From Oceanobacillus halotolerans (GTDB lineage: Bacteria > Bacillota > Bacilli > Bacillales > Amphibacillaceae), in contig NZ_WIXL01000014.1 in assembly GCF_010993955.1 (NCBI RefSeq), positions 1 through 64,000 of the forward strand: DNA of 64,000 nt, read 5' to 3'. Below the pieces are notes generated by a model that was not told the DNA's origin, searched no databases, and saw only the letters and a program-made list of their open reading frames with translations. Position numbers and translations under genes: made by a program. Every line of letters starts with the position of its first letter. Position 1 is the stretch's first letter. Below are positions 54,690 to 63,925 of the stretch, piece after piece.

Positions 54690-55095
54690 GTGTTTACCCG
54701 TTCCGGAAATACACTTCGCTTTCCGCAGGCGGCTGTTGAGCCTCCTCGTGCTACTCGTCTTTAGGGGTCTCACCTAGGCCTCTTTTCCTGCAGGAGTCTA
54801 CGTGTTTTTCCTCCACTGATATGATCAACATTTCCTATTATTGTTAATACACTAGTTGATTGGAGCGGAGGACAGTCGACTCCTGCAGGAACAGCACGTG
54901 TCCAGACCTGAGCAGGAAGTGGTTTTCTTCCGATGTCTAGCTACAGCGCCTACACCCTCTAGGTCTTAAGTCAATCCTCTTTGTGGCAAAAACCGCCACA
55001 CGAGGCTTGGCTTAAGCTTGTCGGGTGTGACCAAGGCGCTTACGCTTTTCTTCCGAGGAGGCTGAGGCCGTGCCTGCGGTAAAGAAGACACTGTG
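54690..55095. repeat. Bacillaceae dispersed intergenic repeats
   Basis: Two repeat types familiar from Bacillaceae genomes lie back to back in this 790-bp gap (54557-55345). The first (about 54700-54820) contains ACTTCGCTTTCCGCAGG and CCTGCAGGAGTC arms. The second (about 54930-55050) contains TGTCTAGCTACAGCGCC and CCAAGGCGCTTACGCTTTTC arms, with inner inverted halves around TTAAGTCAA. No gene lies between. They are long palindromic repeats of unknown role; local GC is much higher than in the flanks. Confidence 0.6.
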
Positions 55096-55345
55096 AAAAC
55101 GAATAGTTTGAACAGATGTCGCACTTATGCCCGTGGTGAAAGCGACTGTCCGAAGCGGAAATCAATGCTGTTACTTTACTGAACATAATCCATCTCATAT
55201 ACAAAACGGTTCATTCTAGAAAGCAACAATCTTTTAGAAAACAGGTTAAATATAGGAAAGATTAGTAAACTAGTAGCTTTTCCTTTTTATAAATCATGAA
55301 AGTTACGTAATAGTAGTGAATATTAAATTTCCCGGAGGTATTAAT

Positions 55346-56518
55346 ATGACGAAACCATATTTAGTTGTAGAGTGGAATGATACAGAAACAGATGCACAAG
55401 GATGGCTTGTTGTACATAACTTCGTAAACGGGTATACAGGTGGCGGTACAAGAATGCACCCAACCGTAACGAAAGAAGAAGTCATGCGATTAGCCGAAGC
55501 CATGGCATATAAATATATGGCCAGTGATAGTGGAACAACTGGTGGATGTAAAGCAGGTATTGCTTATGATTATAAAGCTCCAGACGCATATGACGTTTTA
55601 AGGAGATTTTTAATTGCCATGATGCCTTATGTTGATATCGGGGTATCATTAGGTAGTGATTTAGGTACAAAATATGAAGATGTGCTCCAAATCTTTAGTG
55701 AGTTTGGCATTGATATTCCGCTAACACCATCCATGAAAGAGGATCCCGCTGTCCATCAACGGATCAATGACTTTAATAACCTAATGAAATCAAGAATTGA
55801 CGGATTCCTTTTAAATGATGCAGTTACAGGATATGGTGTTGCCTTTGCAGCAGATGAAGCTTGGAACTATAAAAATGGAAAAGACGGAGCGAGTGTAGTC
55901 ATTCAAGGCTTTGGTACAGTTGGTGCAAGTGCTGCGTATAAATTGTCTGAATTAGGTTATAAAATCGTTGGGATCTCAGATGCGAACTTGTTAGTTACGT
56001 GTGAAGATGGATTAGATATCCAGAAGCTTATCAAACATAAAAATGTATACGGCGAAATGGATAAAGAGTACTTTGAATCAAACTATACGGTACGACCAAA
56101 CTCAGATTGGCTTGATGTAGACTGTGATATTCTCATCCCATGTGCATTAGAGGATGTAATTAATGCATCAAATGCTGATACGGTAAATGCAAGTTTGATC
56201 GTGGAAGCAGCCAACATTCCAATCTCTTCTGAAGGAGACAAGATCATCAAAGAAAAAGGAATTGACATTGTAAATGATTTTGTGGCAAACCTTGGTGCCA
56301 TCCGTTTTTATGATGCCATTGTCTTTGGTTTAGTAGAACCAGAACCACAGGCTATAATGGATGATATTGAAATGCTTTGCCGGAAAAATACACAACAACT
56401 ATTCAGAGAAGCAACGAAACAAAATAAATATCAGCGAGATGTTGCCTATGACGTGTTCGAACCAGAAGTAAGTGATTTACTAGAGTTTAAGGCTCCTTCT
56501 ACAAAAGTAGAGGCTTAA
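55346..56518 (+). CDS. Glu/Leu/Phe/Val dehydrogenase family protein
   Basis: 390 residues from ATG 55346, 7 bp after CGGAGG; an upstream GTG at 55316 has no site. Substrate-domain motifs GGGTRMHPTVTKEEV and TTGGCKAGI (catalytic lysine) and the NAD-binding GFGTVGASAAY (about 185-195) are clear. It would oxidatively deaminate an amino acid or run in reverse. The sequence is divergent from classical GudB/RocG and from leucine dehydrogenase, so substrate is open. Monocistronic with a strong terminator. Confidence 0.85.
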   Translation: MTKPYLVVEWNDTETDAQGWLVVHNFVNGYTGGGTRMHPTVTKEEVMRLAEAMAYKYMASDSGTTGGCKAGIAYDYKAPDAYDVLRRFLIAMMPYVDIGVSLGSDLGTKYEDVLQIFSEFGIDIPLTPSMKEDPAVHQRINDFNNLMKSRIDGFLLNDAVTGYGVAFAADEAWNYKNGKDGASVVIQGFGTVGASAAYKLSELGYKIVGISDANLLVTCEDGLDIQKLIKHKNVYGEMDKEYFESNYTVRPNSDWLDVDCDILIPCALEDVINASNADTVNASLIVEAANIPISSEGDKIIKEKGIDIVNDFVANLGAIRFYDAIVFGLVEPEPQAIMDDIEMLCRKNTQQLFREATKQNKYQRDVAYDVFEPEVSDLLEFKAPSTKVEA

Positions 56519-56539
56519 TAAAAATGAATTGGGGAGAAA

Positions 56540-56585
56540 AGCAACTACCTAACTGGATGGCTCATCGTTAGGTAGTTGCTTTTTG
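56540..56585 (+). terminator. Strong Rho-independent terminator
   Basis: A perfect 14-bp stem AGCAACTACCTAAC (56540-56553)/GTTAGGTAGTTGCT (56567-56580), then TTTT. Its core ACTACCTAA recurs in the terminator at 58126. Confidence 0.9.
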
Positions 56586-56871
56586 GTTAGGGGAAAATAG
56601 ATTGGAAGCTAGTGAAATCCAAGCATGATGGTGCATCGACTCGACATGTTTTCCTAAAAACGGACATATGCATGTATCTATTTTTGTGAAAATTGTCCTA
56701 TAACGTGGTATCGAATCGAATTTTGCGAATTATGTATAAAAGCTGTAAAAATATATAAATTACCTCCGTTATAATACCGATACCTCCTTATTTCTTACCT
56801 GTTGCCCGTTTGATTATAGTGGTAATTAACCCTATCATTATAATGAGTGAGGATAGAAAGGAGCTATCATT

Positions 56872-56907
56872 ATGTCAATTGCAGCTAGATCTAGTAATTC
56901 GTGTTAA
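56872..56907 (+). CDS. Possible 11-residue leader peptide
   Basis: ATG 56872 is 8 bp after a perfect AAAGGAG (56857-56863), and TATAAT lies at 56839-56844. It encodes MSIAARSSNSC and stops at 56905. It lies in a 540-bp gap 217 bp upstream of the betaine-binding lipoprotein gene. The strong signals around so short a frame suggest a real leader peptide or small peptide, but a decayed gene start is possible. Confidence 0.35.
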   Translation: MSIAARSSNSC

Positions 56908-57123
56908 AGGAGATTTGAAAACTAGTTTGTTATGAAAATTCCCTTCATATTTTTTTCTGGATCATACGTTAGGCATAATTAGTTGAGTCTTATTCAGAAA
57001 GTGAATTGGAAAAAAATCCCCCTACATAATGGATACAGGAATGAAACCGACATTGGATATGTTGTGTTTCAACTTACTTATTAAAAAAGCTTATTAGAAA
57101 TCATTAAAGAGGAGATTATGAAT

Positions 57124-58113
57124 ATGAAAAAGTTTAATGTTTTAATGATGGCCATGGCCTTTCTTGCACTATTAGTAACAGTTGGCTGTGGTGATGAAGC
57201 AAGTGGAGATTCAGATTCTAAAGAACCAATTGTTTTTGCGGATGATGGTTGGGATAGCCTTCGCTTTCACAATGAAGTTGCAGGAACAATCGTTGAAGAA
57301 GGATATGGCTATGAAACCGAACAAGTAACAGGTTCAACTGCAGCAATTTATACAGCACTTGAAGAAGATGATGCTGACGTTCATATGGAAATATGGACTG
57401 AAAATGATAAAGACGTTTATACAAAAGGAATAGATGAAGGATATTATGTAAAGTTATCAACAAACTTTGATGACAACCACCAAGGATTTTATGTACCAAC
57501 TTATGTGATCGAAGGGGATCCAGAACGTGGAATCGAACCAATGGCACCTGATCTACAATATGTAACAGATCTACCCGAGTATTGGGAACTCTTTGAGGAC
57601 CCTGAAGATCCAGAAAAAGGACGTATTATTGGAGCTATTTCAGGTTGGAACGTAGATGAAGTATTACATGAAGCTTATGAACATTACGGCTTAGATGAGA
57701 CGTATAATTATTTCCGTGCAGGTTCAGAATCAGCAATAAATATTTCCTTACAGGAAGCATATGAAAAAGGGGAGCCATGGATTGGTTACAACTATGAGCC
57801 GAACTGGGTAATGGGGAAATTTGACATGACACCAATTCTTGAAGAGGAACCTGGTCCACTTGAAAGTATCGGAGCACAGGATATCGATATTATTTCAAAT
57901 GATACGTTACCAGAACGAGCACCAGAAGTAGTTGAGTTCTTGAAAAACTATGTAACATCTAGTGCAGTAGCAAACGACGCATTAGTCTTTATGCAAGAAG
58001 AGGAAGCAACGCCAGAGGATGCCGCACTTAAATTCTTAAAAGAGAATGAAGATTTATGGACAGAGTGGGTACCTGAGGATGTTGCAGAGAAAGTGAAGGA
58101 AGGAATTAAATAA
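57124..58113 (+). CDS. Glycine-betaine/proline-type ABC transporter substrate-binding lipoprotein (OpuAC-like)
   Basis: 329 residues from ATG 57124, 9 bp after AAAGAGGAG; an ATG two codons upstream is too close. The signal peptide ends in the lipobox VTVGC (C22). The mature part is an OpuAC-type type II binding fold (IVFADDGWDSLRFHNEVA, then DADVHMEIWTEN and WIGYNYEPNW). It should bind a quaternary amine or similar osmolyte outside the cell and deliver it to an ABC permease. No permease or ATPase gene adjoins it, so it must share components encoded elsewhere. The next gene is an aldehyde dehydrogenase. Confidence 0.85.
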   Translation: MKKFNVLMMAMAFLALLVTVGCGDEASGDSDSKEPIVFADDGWDSLRFHNEVAGTIVEEGYGYETEQVTGSTAAIYTALEEDDADVHMEIWTENDKDVYTKGIDEGYYVKLSTNFDDNHQGFYVPTYVIEGDPERGIEPMAPDLQYVTDLPEYWELFEDPEDPEKGRIIGAISGWNVDEVLHEAYEHYGLDETYNYFRAGSESAINISLQEAYEKGEPWIGYNYEPNWVMGKFDMTPILEEEPGPLESIGAQDIDIISNDTLPERAPEVVEFLKNYVTSSAVANDALVFMQEEEATPEDAALKFLKENEDLWTEWVPEDVAEKVKEGIK

Positions 58114-58125
58114 TCTATTTATTTT

Positions 58126-58172
58126 GGATAACTACCTAATTCATTGGATAATAATTAGGTAGTTATCCTTTT
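58126..58172 (+). terminator. Strong Rho-independent terminator
   Basis: A perfect 16-bp stem GGATAACTACCTAATT (58126-58141)/AATTAGGTAGTTATCC (58153-58168), then TTTT. It separates the lipoprotein from the aldehyde dehydrogenase. Confidence 0.9.
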
Positions 58173-58221
58173 ACAGGAAAAATAATTGATTCATAGACAG
58201 AAATGGAGAGACATAAACGTG

Positions 58222-59694
58222 ATGACAAAAACCTTGAAATTATATACGAACGGAGAATGGGTGGATTCGAGTAACCCGAGCATGCAAAACATACTAAACC
58301 CTGCGAATCAAGAAGTTATTGCGAAAGCCCCGAAAGCGACTAAGGAAGAAACAGAAGAGGCGATTAAGGCCGCAAAAGATGCATTTGAGAGCGGTGTTTG
58401 GTCTGAACGTACTCCACTAGAAAGAGCAGAAGTTTTGCTACAAATTGCCGATAAGATGGAAGAAAATTTGGATGCGTTAATTGAACTAGAAGTAGAAAAC
58501 AACGGGAAAACAAAACGGGAAGCAGAATCGGATGCAACAGATGCTGCCAACACATTCCGTTACTATGCTGGCCTTCTTAACAATTCTAGTGGAGAAATAT
58601 TGGAAACTGATGAAGAATTGCAAACGATGATTGTGAAGGAGCCAATGGGAGTTGCAGGATTAATTGTTCCATGGAATTTTCCTTTGTTAATGAGTGTATG
58701 GAAAATTGCGCCAGCCCTAGCTGCAGGAAATTCAATTATTTTAAAGCCAGCTGAAATTACTCCGATGACCGTTGTAAAAGTGTTTGAGCTGATGGACCAA
58801 ACCGATTTACCAAAGGATGTTGCACATCTCTTGATGGGGTCAGGTTCCATTGTTGGTCAAACCATTACCGAGAGCAAGGATGTGGACATTGTATCCTTTA
58901 CGGGGAGTACAGAAGTAGGGCGTACGATCATGCAGGCTGCTACAGGAAACTTGAAAAAGATTTCGTTAGAGCTTGGTGGCAAATCACCGAATATTATATT
59001 TGACGATGCTGATTTAGATACAGCCGTTGACCATGCGTTGTTCGGAATTTTTATGGGATCTGGACAAGTTTGTTCATCAGGTAGTCGGATATTGGTACAA
59101 GAAGGAATCTATGATGAATTCATTACCAAATATGCGGAAAGTGCTAAGCGGATTAAAGTTGGTCCAGGAAACGATGAAGCCTCCGAGATGGGTGCTATTG
59201 TTAGTGAAAAGCACATGGAAAGTATCCTAAACTATATTCAAATTGGGAAAGAAGAAGGAGCACGTTTAGTTTGCGGTGGAAACCGTATTGAACGTGACGG
59301 CATGGATAATGGATTTTTCATCGAGCCGACTGTTTTTGCTGATGTGACGAGTGATATGAGAATCGTCCAGGAAGAAATCTTCGGTCCTGTTGTCGTCATC
59401 CAGAAGTTTAAAGATGAAGAAGAAGCGATTAAATTAGCAAATGATACTGATTTCGGTCTAGCAGGCGGTGTATTCTCAAGAGACCAACAAAAAGCCATGC
59501 GTGTCATTAAAAAAGTACGTGCAGGCATTACTTGGGTAAACACGTATCATCTTACCGGTGTCCAAGCCCCATGGGGTGGTTATAAGCAAAGCGGTATTGG
59601 TCGAAGTCTTGGGACTTATGGATTGGACGAATACCAAGAGACAAAACAAATTAATATTAGTACAGATCCAAAACCAATTCAATGGTTTAACTAA
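58222..59694 (+). CDS. NAD(P)-dependent aldehyde dehydrogenase (betaine-aldehyde-dehydrogenase-like)
   Basis: 490 residues from ATG 58222 (GGAG 13 bp upstream; a start at 58186 has no site). ALDH hallmarks are the Rossmann segment FTGSTEVGRTI, the catalytic glutamate in LELGGKSPN (~257), the nucleophilic cysteine in GSGQVCSSGSR (~291) and the C-terminal GYKQSGIGRSLG. Best suited relatives are betaine aldehyde and other broad aldehyde dehydrogenases. Lying next to the betaine-binding lipoprotein supports an osmoprotectant role, but the two genes are split by a terminator and substrate is inferred. Confidence 0.82.
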   Translation: MTKTLKLYTNGEWVDSSNPSMQNILNPANQEVIAKAPKATKEETEEAIKAAKDAFESGVWSERTPLERAEVLLQIADKMEENLDALIELEVENNGKTKREAESDATDAANTFRYYAGLLNNSSGEILETDEELQTMIVKEPMGVAGLIVPWNFPLLMSVWKIAPALAAGNSIILKPAEITPMTVVKVFELMDQTDLPKDVAHLLMGSGSIVGQTITESKDVDIVSFTGSTEVGRTIMQAATGNLKKISLELGGKSPNIIFDDADLDTAVDHALFGIFMGSGQVCSSGSRILVQEGIYDEFITKYAESAKRIKVGPGNDEASEMGAIVSEKHMESILNYIQIGKEEGARLVCGGNRIERDGMDNGFFIEPTVFADVTSDMRIVQEEIFGPVVVIQKFKDEEEAIKLANDTDFGLAGGVFSRDQQKAMRVIKKVRAGITWVNTYHLTGVQAPWGGYKQSGIGRSLGTYGLDEYQETKQINISTDPKPIQWFN

Positions 59695-59736
59695 GAGAAT
59701 AGATAGTATATTTAGTAACATTGAGGATTTTTAATT

Positions 59737-59784
59737 GAAGCTTCCTAAAATCTGTAAGCAAACGTTTGGGAAGCTTCTTTTTTT
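59737..59784 (+). terminator. Rho-independent terminator
   Basis: GAAGCTTCC (59737-59745) pairs with GGAAGCTTC (59769-59777), followed by seven T. Confidence 0.85.
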
Positions 59785-59952
59785 CATTCTACTAAACTAC
59801 ACTTCTAAAAAGCTTACGTGAAAAGCTGCTATAGCGTGTATCCTTCAATTGCACTTGAATGATACAACGTCTTATTTTAAAAGTATAAAATTTAAGCTAA
59901 GAAGTGGACTCGATGTTGCAAAAAATTTAATGTCTAAAGTAAAGAAAATTAA

Positions 59953-59988
59953 CGCATTCGCTAGGGAACGAGCGAATGCGATTTTTTC
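59953..59988. terminator. Terminator at the end of the amidase gene
   Basis: CGCATTCGCT (59953-59962) pairs with AGCGAATGCG (59971-59980). The plus strand has ATTTTTT after it; the minus strand has a weaker TTAATTTT. Confidence 0.75.
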
Positions 59989-61406
59989 TAATATGCTTGC
60001 CTGATGTCACCTAATGTCATTTTTAGATTTCTTCTTAATGGTTCTGTAGCTTCCCACGTATTCCCGACCTGGAGCAACTGTTTTTCGGAGAGATGATTTC
60101 CAATGAATTGCATCCCAACTGGAAGCCCTTTTCGATCTAATCCCATTGGTACAGACAAGCTTGGTACCCCCGTTAAATTTACAGGGGCAGTAAATGGCAA
60201 ACAGCGTCTTATAACCTCTAAATTTTGCTCAACCCATTTCTCTTTGAATGCTGGAGTTGTAATAGGTATAGTTGGCCCGAGTATAATATCGACATCCTCA
60301 AAAGCTTTATGAATTCCTTTAACCATCTTTCTTCTGGCTTGTTGGGCTTTGACATATTGTGACGTATTCGTCAAAGAACCAGCTAGAAAGAAAGTTCGGA
60401 TGTCTGCAGAATAAGCATCTGAATGTGTCTGTAACCACTTGTGATGAAAAGCGGATGCTTCCCCTGTCACAGTCAGTAAGCCTGCAAATGTTGACATAGA
60501 TAATTCAGGGATCACTATTTCCCTAATTTCCGCACCTAAATATTGCAGTGTTGTCATTGCATGTTTAAAAAGCTTTTCTACATCTGGGTCTAACCCTTGG
60601 AGATAGTAGGTAGGGATACCGATTTTTACTCCGTTAATTCCTTTGTTTAGATTTTTCATGTAATTTGGTGTAGGTACTTTTAGGCTTGTAGGATCATTTG
60701 AATCATAGCCTGCCATGTAATGAAGCATCAAAGCCAAATCGGAAACAGATCGTGCCATCGGTCCAGCAGTATCCAATGACATAGCTGAAGGGAAAATACC
60801 ATGCGTACTAACAAGACCATAAGTTGGTTTTAATCCGTATACACCACACATGGCAGCAGGTAAACGAATGGATCCAAATGTATCTGATCCAGTTGCAAGT
60901 GTTGCCAGCCCAGCAGCTAAAGATGCTGTACCACCACCACTTGAGCCACCCGGCATGTACTTGGTATTCCAAGGATTTCGGGTAGTACCAAAAAAGGGAT
61001 TGGTACCAGTTGATCCAGCAGCAAGCTCATGCATGTTTTGTTTTCCTAACATAACCCCCCCTGCTCCTAACAGTTTGTCTACTGTTGTCGCATTTTTATC
61101 AGGGATGAAATCGGCAAAAAGTTTTGAACCAGCTGTAGTTCGGATACCTCTTGTATAGTAAATATCCTTAATACCGATTGGAACTCCATGGAGAGGTCCT
61201 TTATATTCGCCATGCATGATATTATCTTCCGCTTCCCTTGCTTGTTTCAGGGCTAAATCATAAAGGGGAGTAATATACGTATGGAGAATTGGATCAATCT
61301 TATCCATACGACTTAATGTATGCTTTGTCAATTCTACAGGAGATAGTTGCTTCGATTTTATTAATGGCGCAAGCTCGGTAGCGGTTAAGAAGGATATGTC
61401 AGTCAT
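59988..61406 (-). CDS. Amidase signature family enzyme
   Basis: 472 residues on the minus strand. The Ser-cisSer-Lys triad is complete: K80 in PIGIKD, S155 in GGSSGGG and the nucleophile S179 in GSDTFGSIRLP. It hydrolyses an amide or carbamate, and GatA is a relative. No gatB gene is nearby and a separate small AtzG-like frame precedes it, overlapping by 4 bp. That arrangement points to an AtzF/AtzE-like hydrolase pair rather than the tRNA amidotransferase. Substrate unknown. Confidence 0.85.
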   Translation of the reverse strand: MTDISFLTATELAPLIKSKQLSPVELTKHTLSRMDKIDPILHTYITPLYDLALKQAREAEDNIMHGEYKGPLHGVPIGIKDIYYTRGIRTTAGSKLFADFIPDKNATTVDKLLGAGGVMLGKQNMHELAAGSTGTNPFFGTTRNPWNTKYMPGGSSGGGTASLAAGLATLATGSDTFGSIRLPAAMCGVYGLKPTYGLVSTHGIFPSAMSLDTAGPMARSVSDLALMLHYMAGYDSNDPTSLKVPTPNYMKNLNKGINGVKIGIPTYYLQGLDPDVEKLFKHAMTTLQYLGAEIREIVIPELSMSTFAGLLTVTGEASAFHHKWLQTHSDAYSADIRTFFLAGSLTNTSQYVKAQQARRKMVKGIHKAFEDVDIILGPTIPITTPAFKEKWVEQNLEVIRRCLPFTAPVNLTGVPSLSVPMGLDRKGLPVGMQFIGNHLSEKQLLQVGNTWEATEPLRRNLKMTLGDIRQAY

Positions 61407-61588
61407 AGCATCAACTCCTTATCAACAACTGTAATCGGTATTTCTTTATTTAAGTGGGGAAAAGCATCAGTAGACGTTTGGGCCAGATTTATCGTGTATA
61501 GTATGTTATGAATATAGGGGATGTCAGCCTCATAGATAGGTAACCCTTGTAAATATAATTCTTGTTTTAAACAATTTGTATATCTCAT
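61403..61588 (-). CDS. Small AtzG-like (DUF4089/GatC-like) amidase partner
   Basis: 61 residues on the minus strand, with AGGAGG and ATG overlap: its stop overlaps the amidase start (ATGA). The segment LQGLPIYEADIPYIHNIL and the C-terminal ...DAFPHLNKEIPITVVD fit the short AtzG/GatC-like helical chain that wraps around amidase partners. Coupling and order support a two-subunit amidase. The family call rests on short sequence similarity only. Confidence 0.55.
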   Translation of the reverse strand: MRYTNCLKQELYLQGLPIYEADIPYIHNILYTINLAQTSTDAFPHLNKEIPITVVDKELML

Positions 61589-61808
61589 CTAACCTACCTC
61601 CTTTATGGGTGATATTACTATATATGAAATAGTTAAAAGAATGTGCGGAGGTAGTAACTTATTTTGCGTGTTAGGAAAGCCAACGAAGAAATTAGATGTG
61701 TCATTTTTACTGGGCTTTTAGAATACCCTCTAAAAATGTCATAAGTTTTTAAAAAAAACATAATATATAAATGGCAATTAAATCTTAAACATTAGGATGG
61801 GTGATTAC
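61589..61808. other. Divergent promoter region of amidase and katE
   Basis: 220 bp between divergent genes. A general-stress sigma-B promoter was looked for upstream of katE and no clear GTTTAA...GGGTAT pair was found. Confidence 0.4.
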
Positions 61809-63869
61809 ATGGATGATAAGTCATCAAGAAACCATAAGCATATTAGCAAAAATGCTAAACAGGAGCAATTGGATCATTACCGGATAAAAAACACAGGCAA
61901 GCCAATGACGACAAAGGAAGGGAAAAAAAGATCACAAGATCAGGATCAGTTAAAAGCAGGTGTCCGCGGTCCGACTTTACGTCAAGATTATGAGTTCTTT
62001 GAAAAAATGTCACATTTTGCGCATGAAGAGATACCAGAAAGAGTGGTTCATGCAAGGGGTTATAGTGCGCATGGAGAGTTTGAAAGTTATCAGTCCATGA
62101 AACATGTGACAAAAGCGGGCTTTTTACAGGAAGCGGGTAAAAAGACACCATTAACTATCCGTTTTTCTACAGTACAAGGCGCTAAAGGGTCCTATGATAC
62201 GGCTAGGGATTTACGTTGTCAGGGTGTGAAGTTGTATACAGAAGAAGGAAATCTCGATCTGACAACGATTGCAATGCCTGTATTAATTAATCAAGACGCG
62301 ATGAAGTTTCCAGATGCGATGCATGCGTACCAATCTAAGCAAGATGATGATATACCAACAGCCACTGGCGCACACGACCATTTTTGGGATTATGTAGCCA
62401 ATAATCCTGAAGCACTTCATATGGTGCAGTGGATCATGTCTGATCGGGGCATTTTAAGAAGCTATCGAATGATGGAATCGTGGTCGATTAATACGTACCT
62501 ATTTGTTAACGAACAAGGGAAAGCAACTTTTATAAGGTATGTTTGGAAGCCTGTCCTTGGTGTCCATTCCCTTCTCCAGGATGAGGCACTGAAAATCGGT
62601 GGACTTGATCCAGACTACCACCGGAAAGATCTAAGAGAGGCAATTGCAATGGGTGCTTATCCTGAATACGAATTAGGTGTTCAGATGATTCCGATGGAGG
62701 ATGAATTCAAATATGACTTTGATATTCTGGATCCTGCAAAATTCTGGCCAGAAGAGCTCATCCCTGTTCAAATTATCGGTAAGATGACATTAAATCGAAA
62801 CATAGATAATTACTTTACGGAATCTGAACAAGTTGCATTTAACCCTGCAAATGTCGTTCCAGGAATTGATTTTTCAAATGATCCAGTCTTACAGGGACGA
62901 TTAATGGCGTATAGAGATACACAACAACATCGACTTGGCAGTGCCAACTACGATCAGCTCCCAATTAACCGGCCAATCTGTCCATTTCATAACAATACGC
63001 GACGAGGCTATATGAGACATCGAATTGATGTGGATGAGGTAGACTATCATAAAAATTCGCTAGCAAATAACACACCATACACGGTGCCCCCAGAAGAAGG
63101 TGGCTATGAACATTATCCCGAGAAAGTAGAGGGCTACAAAATTAGAGCCAGAAGTGATTCGTTCAAGGATTACTTTTCACAACCGAGAATCTTTTGGAAT
63201 AGCATGACACCTATTGAAAAGCAGCACACCATTGAAGCGTTTAGCTATCAACTTGGAAAAGTAGAAAGCGAATCTGTACGCCAGCAAAACGTCAATTTGT
63301 TGGTTAATGTAGATAAGGAAATGGCATCTATTGTGGCTGATAATATTGGTGTCGATCGACCAAGCGGTTCCCATGTTCCCGTTTCAACAAGTTATCCTTC
63401 TCTTAGCCAATACAATACACCAAAATATGCATATACCCAAAAAGTAGGTGTACTGATTAGTGATGGTTTTGAAAGTAAAGAGGTAATGAATGTACTTAAC
63501 TATCTACAGCAATCTGGAGTTGTTGTTGTCATAGTAAGTGAAACGCTCGGTACGGTCACAGGTAATGATGGCACAAAACTTAAAGTTGATAAAACCTTTC
63601 TTACAACAAGTCCTTATCTGTTTGACTCACTCTACGTTGTTGGCGGCAGTTCTAAGAATCAGGCAAAATTCAAGCAGGACATGATGAATTTCGTACAAAA
63701 TGCATATACACACTATAAACCAATTGGCGTTGCTTCGACTGGTCAGTCTTTTATTCAGACATCAGAAGAAAATAATTTGGCTGGTGTTGTTTTTGCCGCA
63801 AATAATTCAAACTTCGAAAAGGATTTTGTCTCTGCTATTGGCAAGCAACGTTTTTGGAATAGGAAATAA
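61809..63869 (+). CDS. katE: Large-subunit catalase (KatE type)
   Basis: 686 residues from ATG 61809, the same length as B. subtilis KatE; ATG 61797 four codons upstream lacks spacing to a site. The clade-2 catalase core has the distal histidine (VVHARGYSAHG), the asparagine (INQDAMKFPD) and the proximal heme tyrosine in RLMAYRDTQQHR. A C-terminal flavodoxin/PfpI-like domain (about 540-686, opening KVGVLISDGFES) is typical of the large type. It decomposes hydrogen peroxide in the cytosol. In B. subtilis the gene belongs to the general stress regulon; here no such promoter was identified. Confidence 0.93.
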   Translation: MDDKSSRNHKHISKNAKQEQLDHYRIKNTGKPMTTKEGKKRSQDQDQLKAGVRGPTLRQDYEFFEKMSHFAHEEIPERVVHARGYSAHGEFESYQSMKHVTKAGFLQEAGKKTPLTIRFSTVQGAKGSYDTARDLRCQGVKLYTEEGNLDLTTIAMPVLINQDAMKFPDAMHAYQSKQDDDIPTATGAHDHFWDYVANNPEALHMVQWIMSDRGILRSYRMMESWSINTYLFVNEQGKATFIRYVWKPVLGVHSLLQDEALKIGGLDPDYHRKDLREAIAMGAYPEYELGVQMIPMEDEFKYDFDILDPAKFWPEELIPVQIIGKMTLNRNIDNYFTESEQVAFNPANVVPGIDFSNDPVLQGRLMAYRDTQQHRLGSANYDQLPINRPICPFHNNTRRGYMRHRIDVDEVDYHKNSLANNTPYTVPPEEGGYEHYPEKVEGYKIRARSDSFKDYFSQPRIFWNSMTPIEKQHTIEAFSYQLGKVESESVRQQNVNLLVNVDKEMASIVADNIGVDRPSGSHVPVSTSYPSLSQYNTPKYAYTQKVGVLISDGFESKEVMNVLNYLQQSGVVVVIVSETLGTVTGNDGTKLKVDKTFLTTSPYLFDSLYVVGGSSKNQAKFKQDMMNFVQNAYTHYKPIGVASTGQSFIQTSEENNLAGVVFAANNSNFEKDFVSAIGKQRFWNRK

Positions 63870-63885
63870 TATTGGCAAGTTATAT

Positions 63886-63925
63886 GGAAAGAGCGTAAAT
63901 AGAGAAAATGCTCTTTCCATTAATA
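63886..63925 (+). terminator. Weak terminator hairpin after katE
   Basis: GGAAAGAGC (63886-63894) pairs with GCTCTTTCC (63910-63918), with a mixed A/T tail. Confidence 0.5.

Noticed and set aside
59988-61588. gatCA of the tRNA amidotransferase
   Set aside because: No gatB follows, and the small frame is closer in layout to AtzG-type partners than to GatC.
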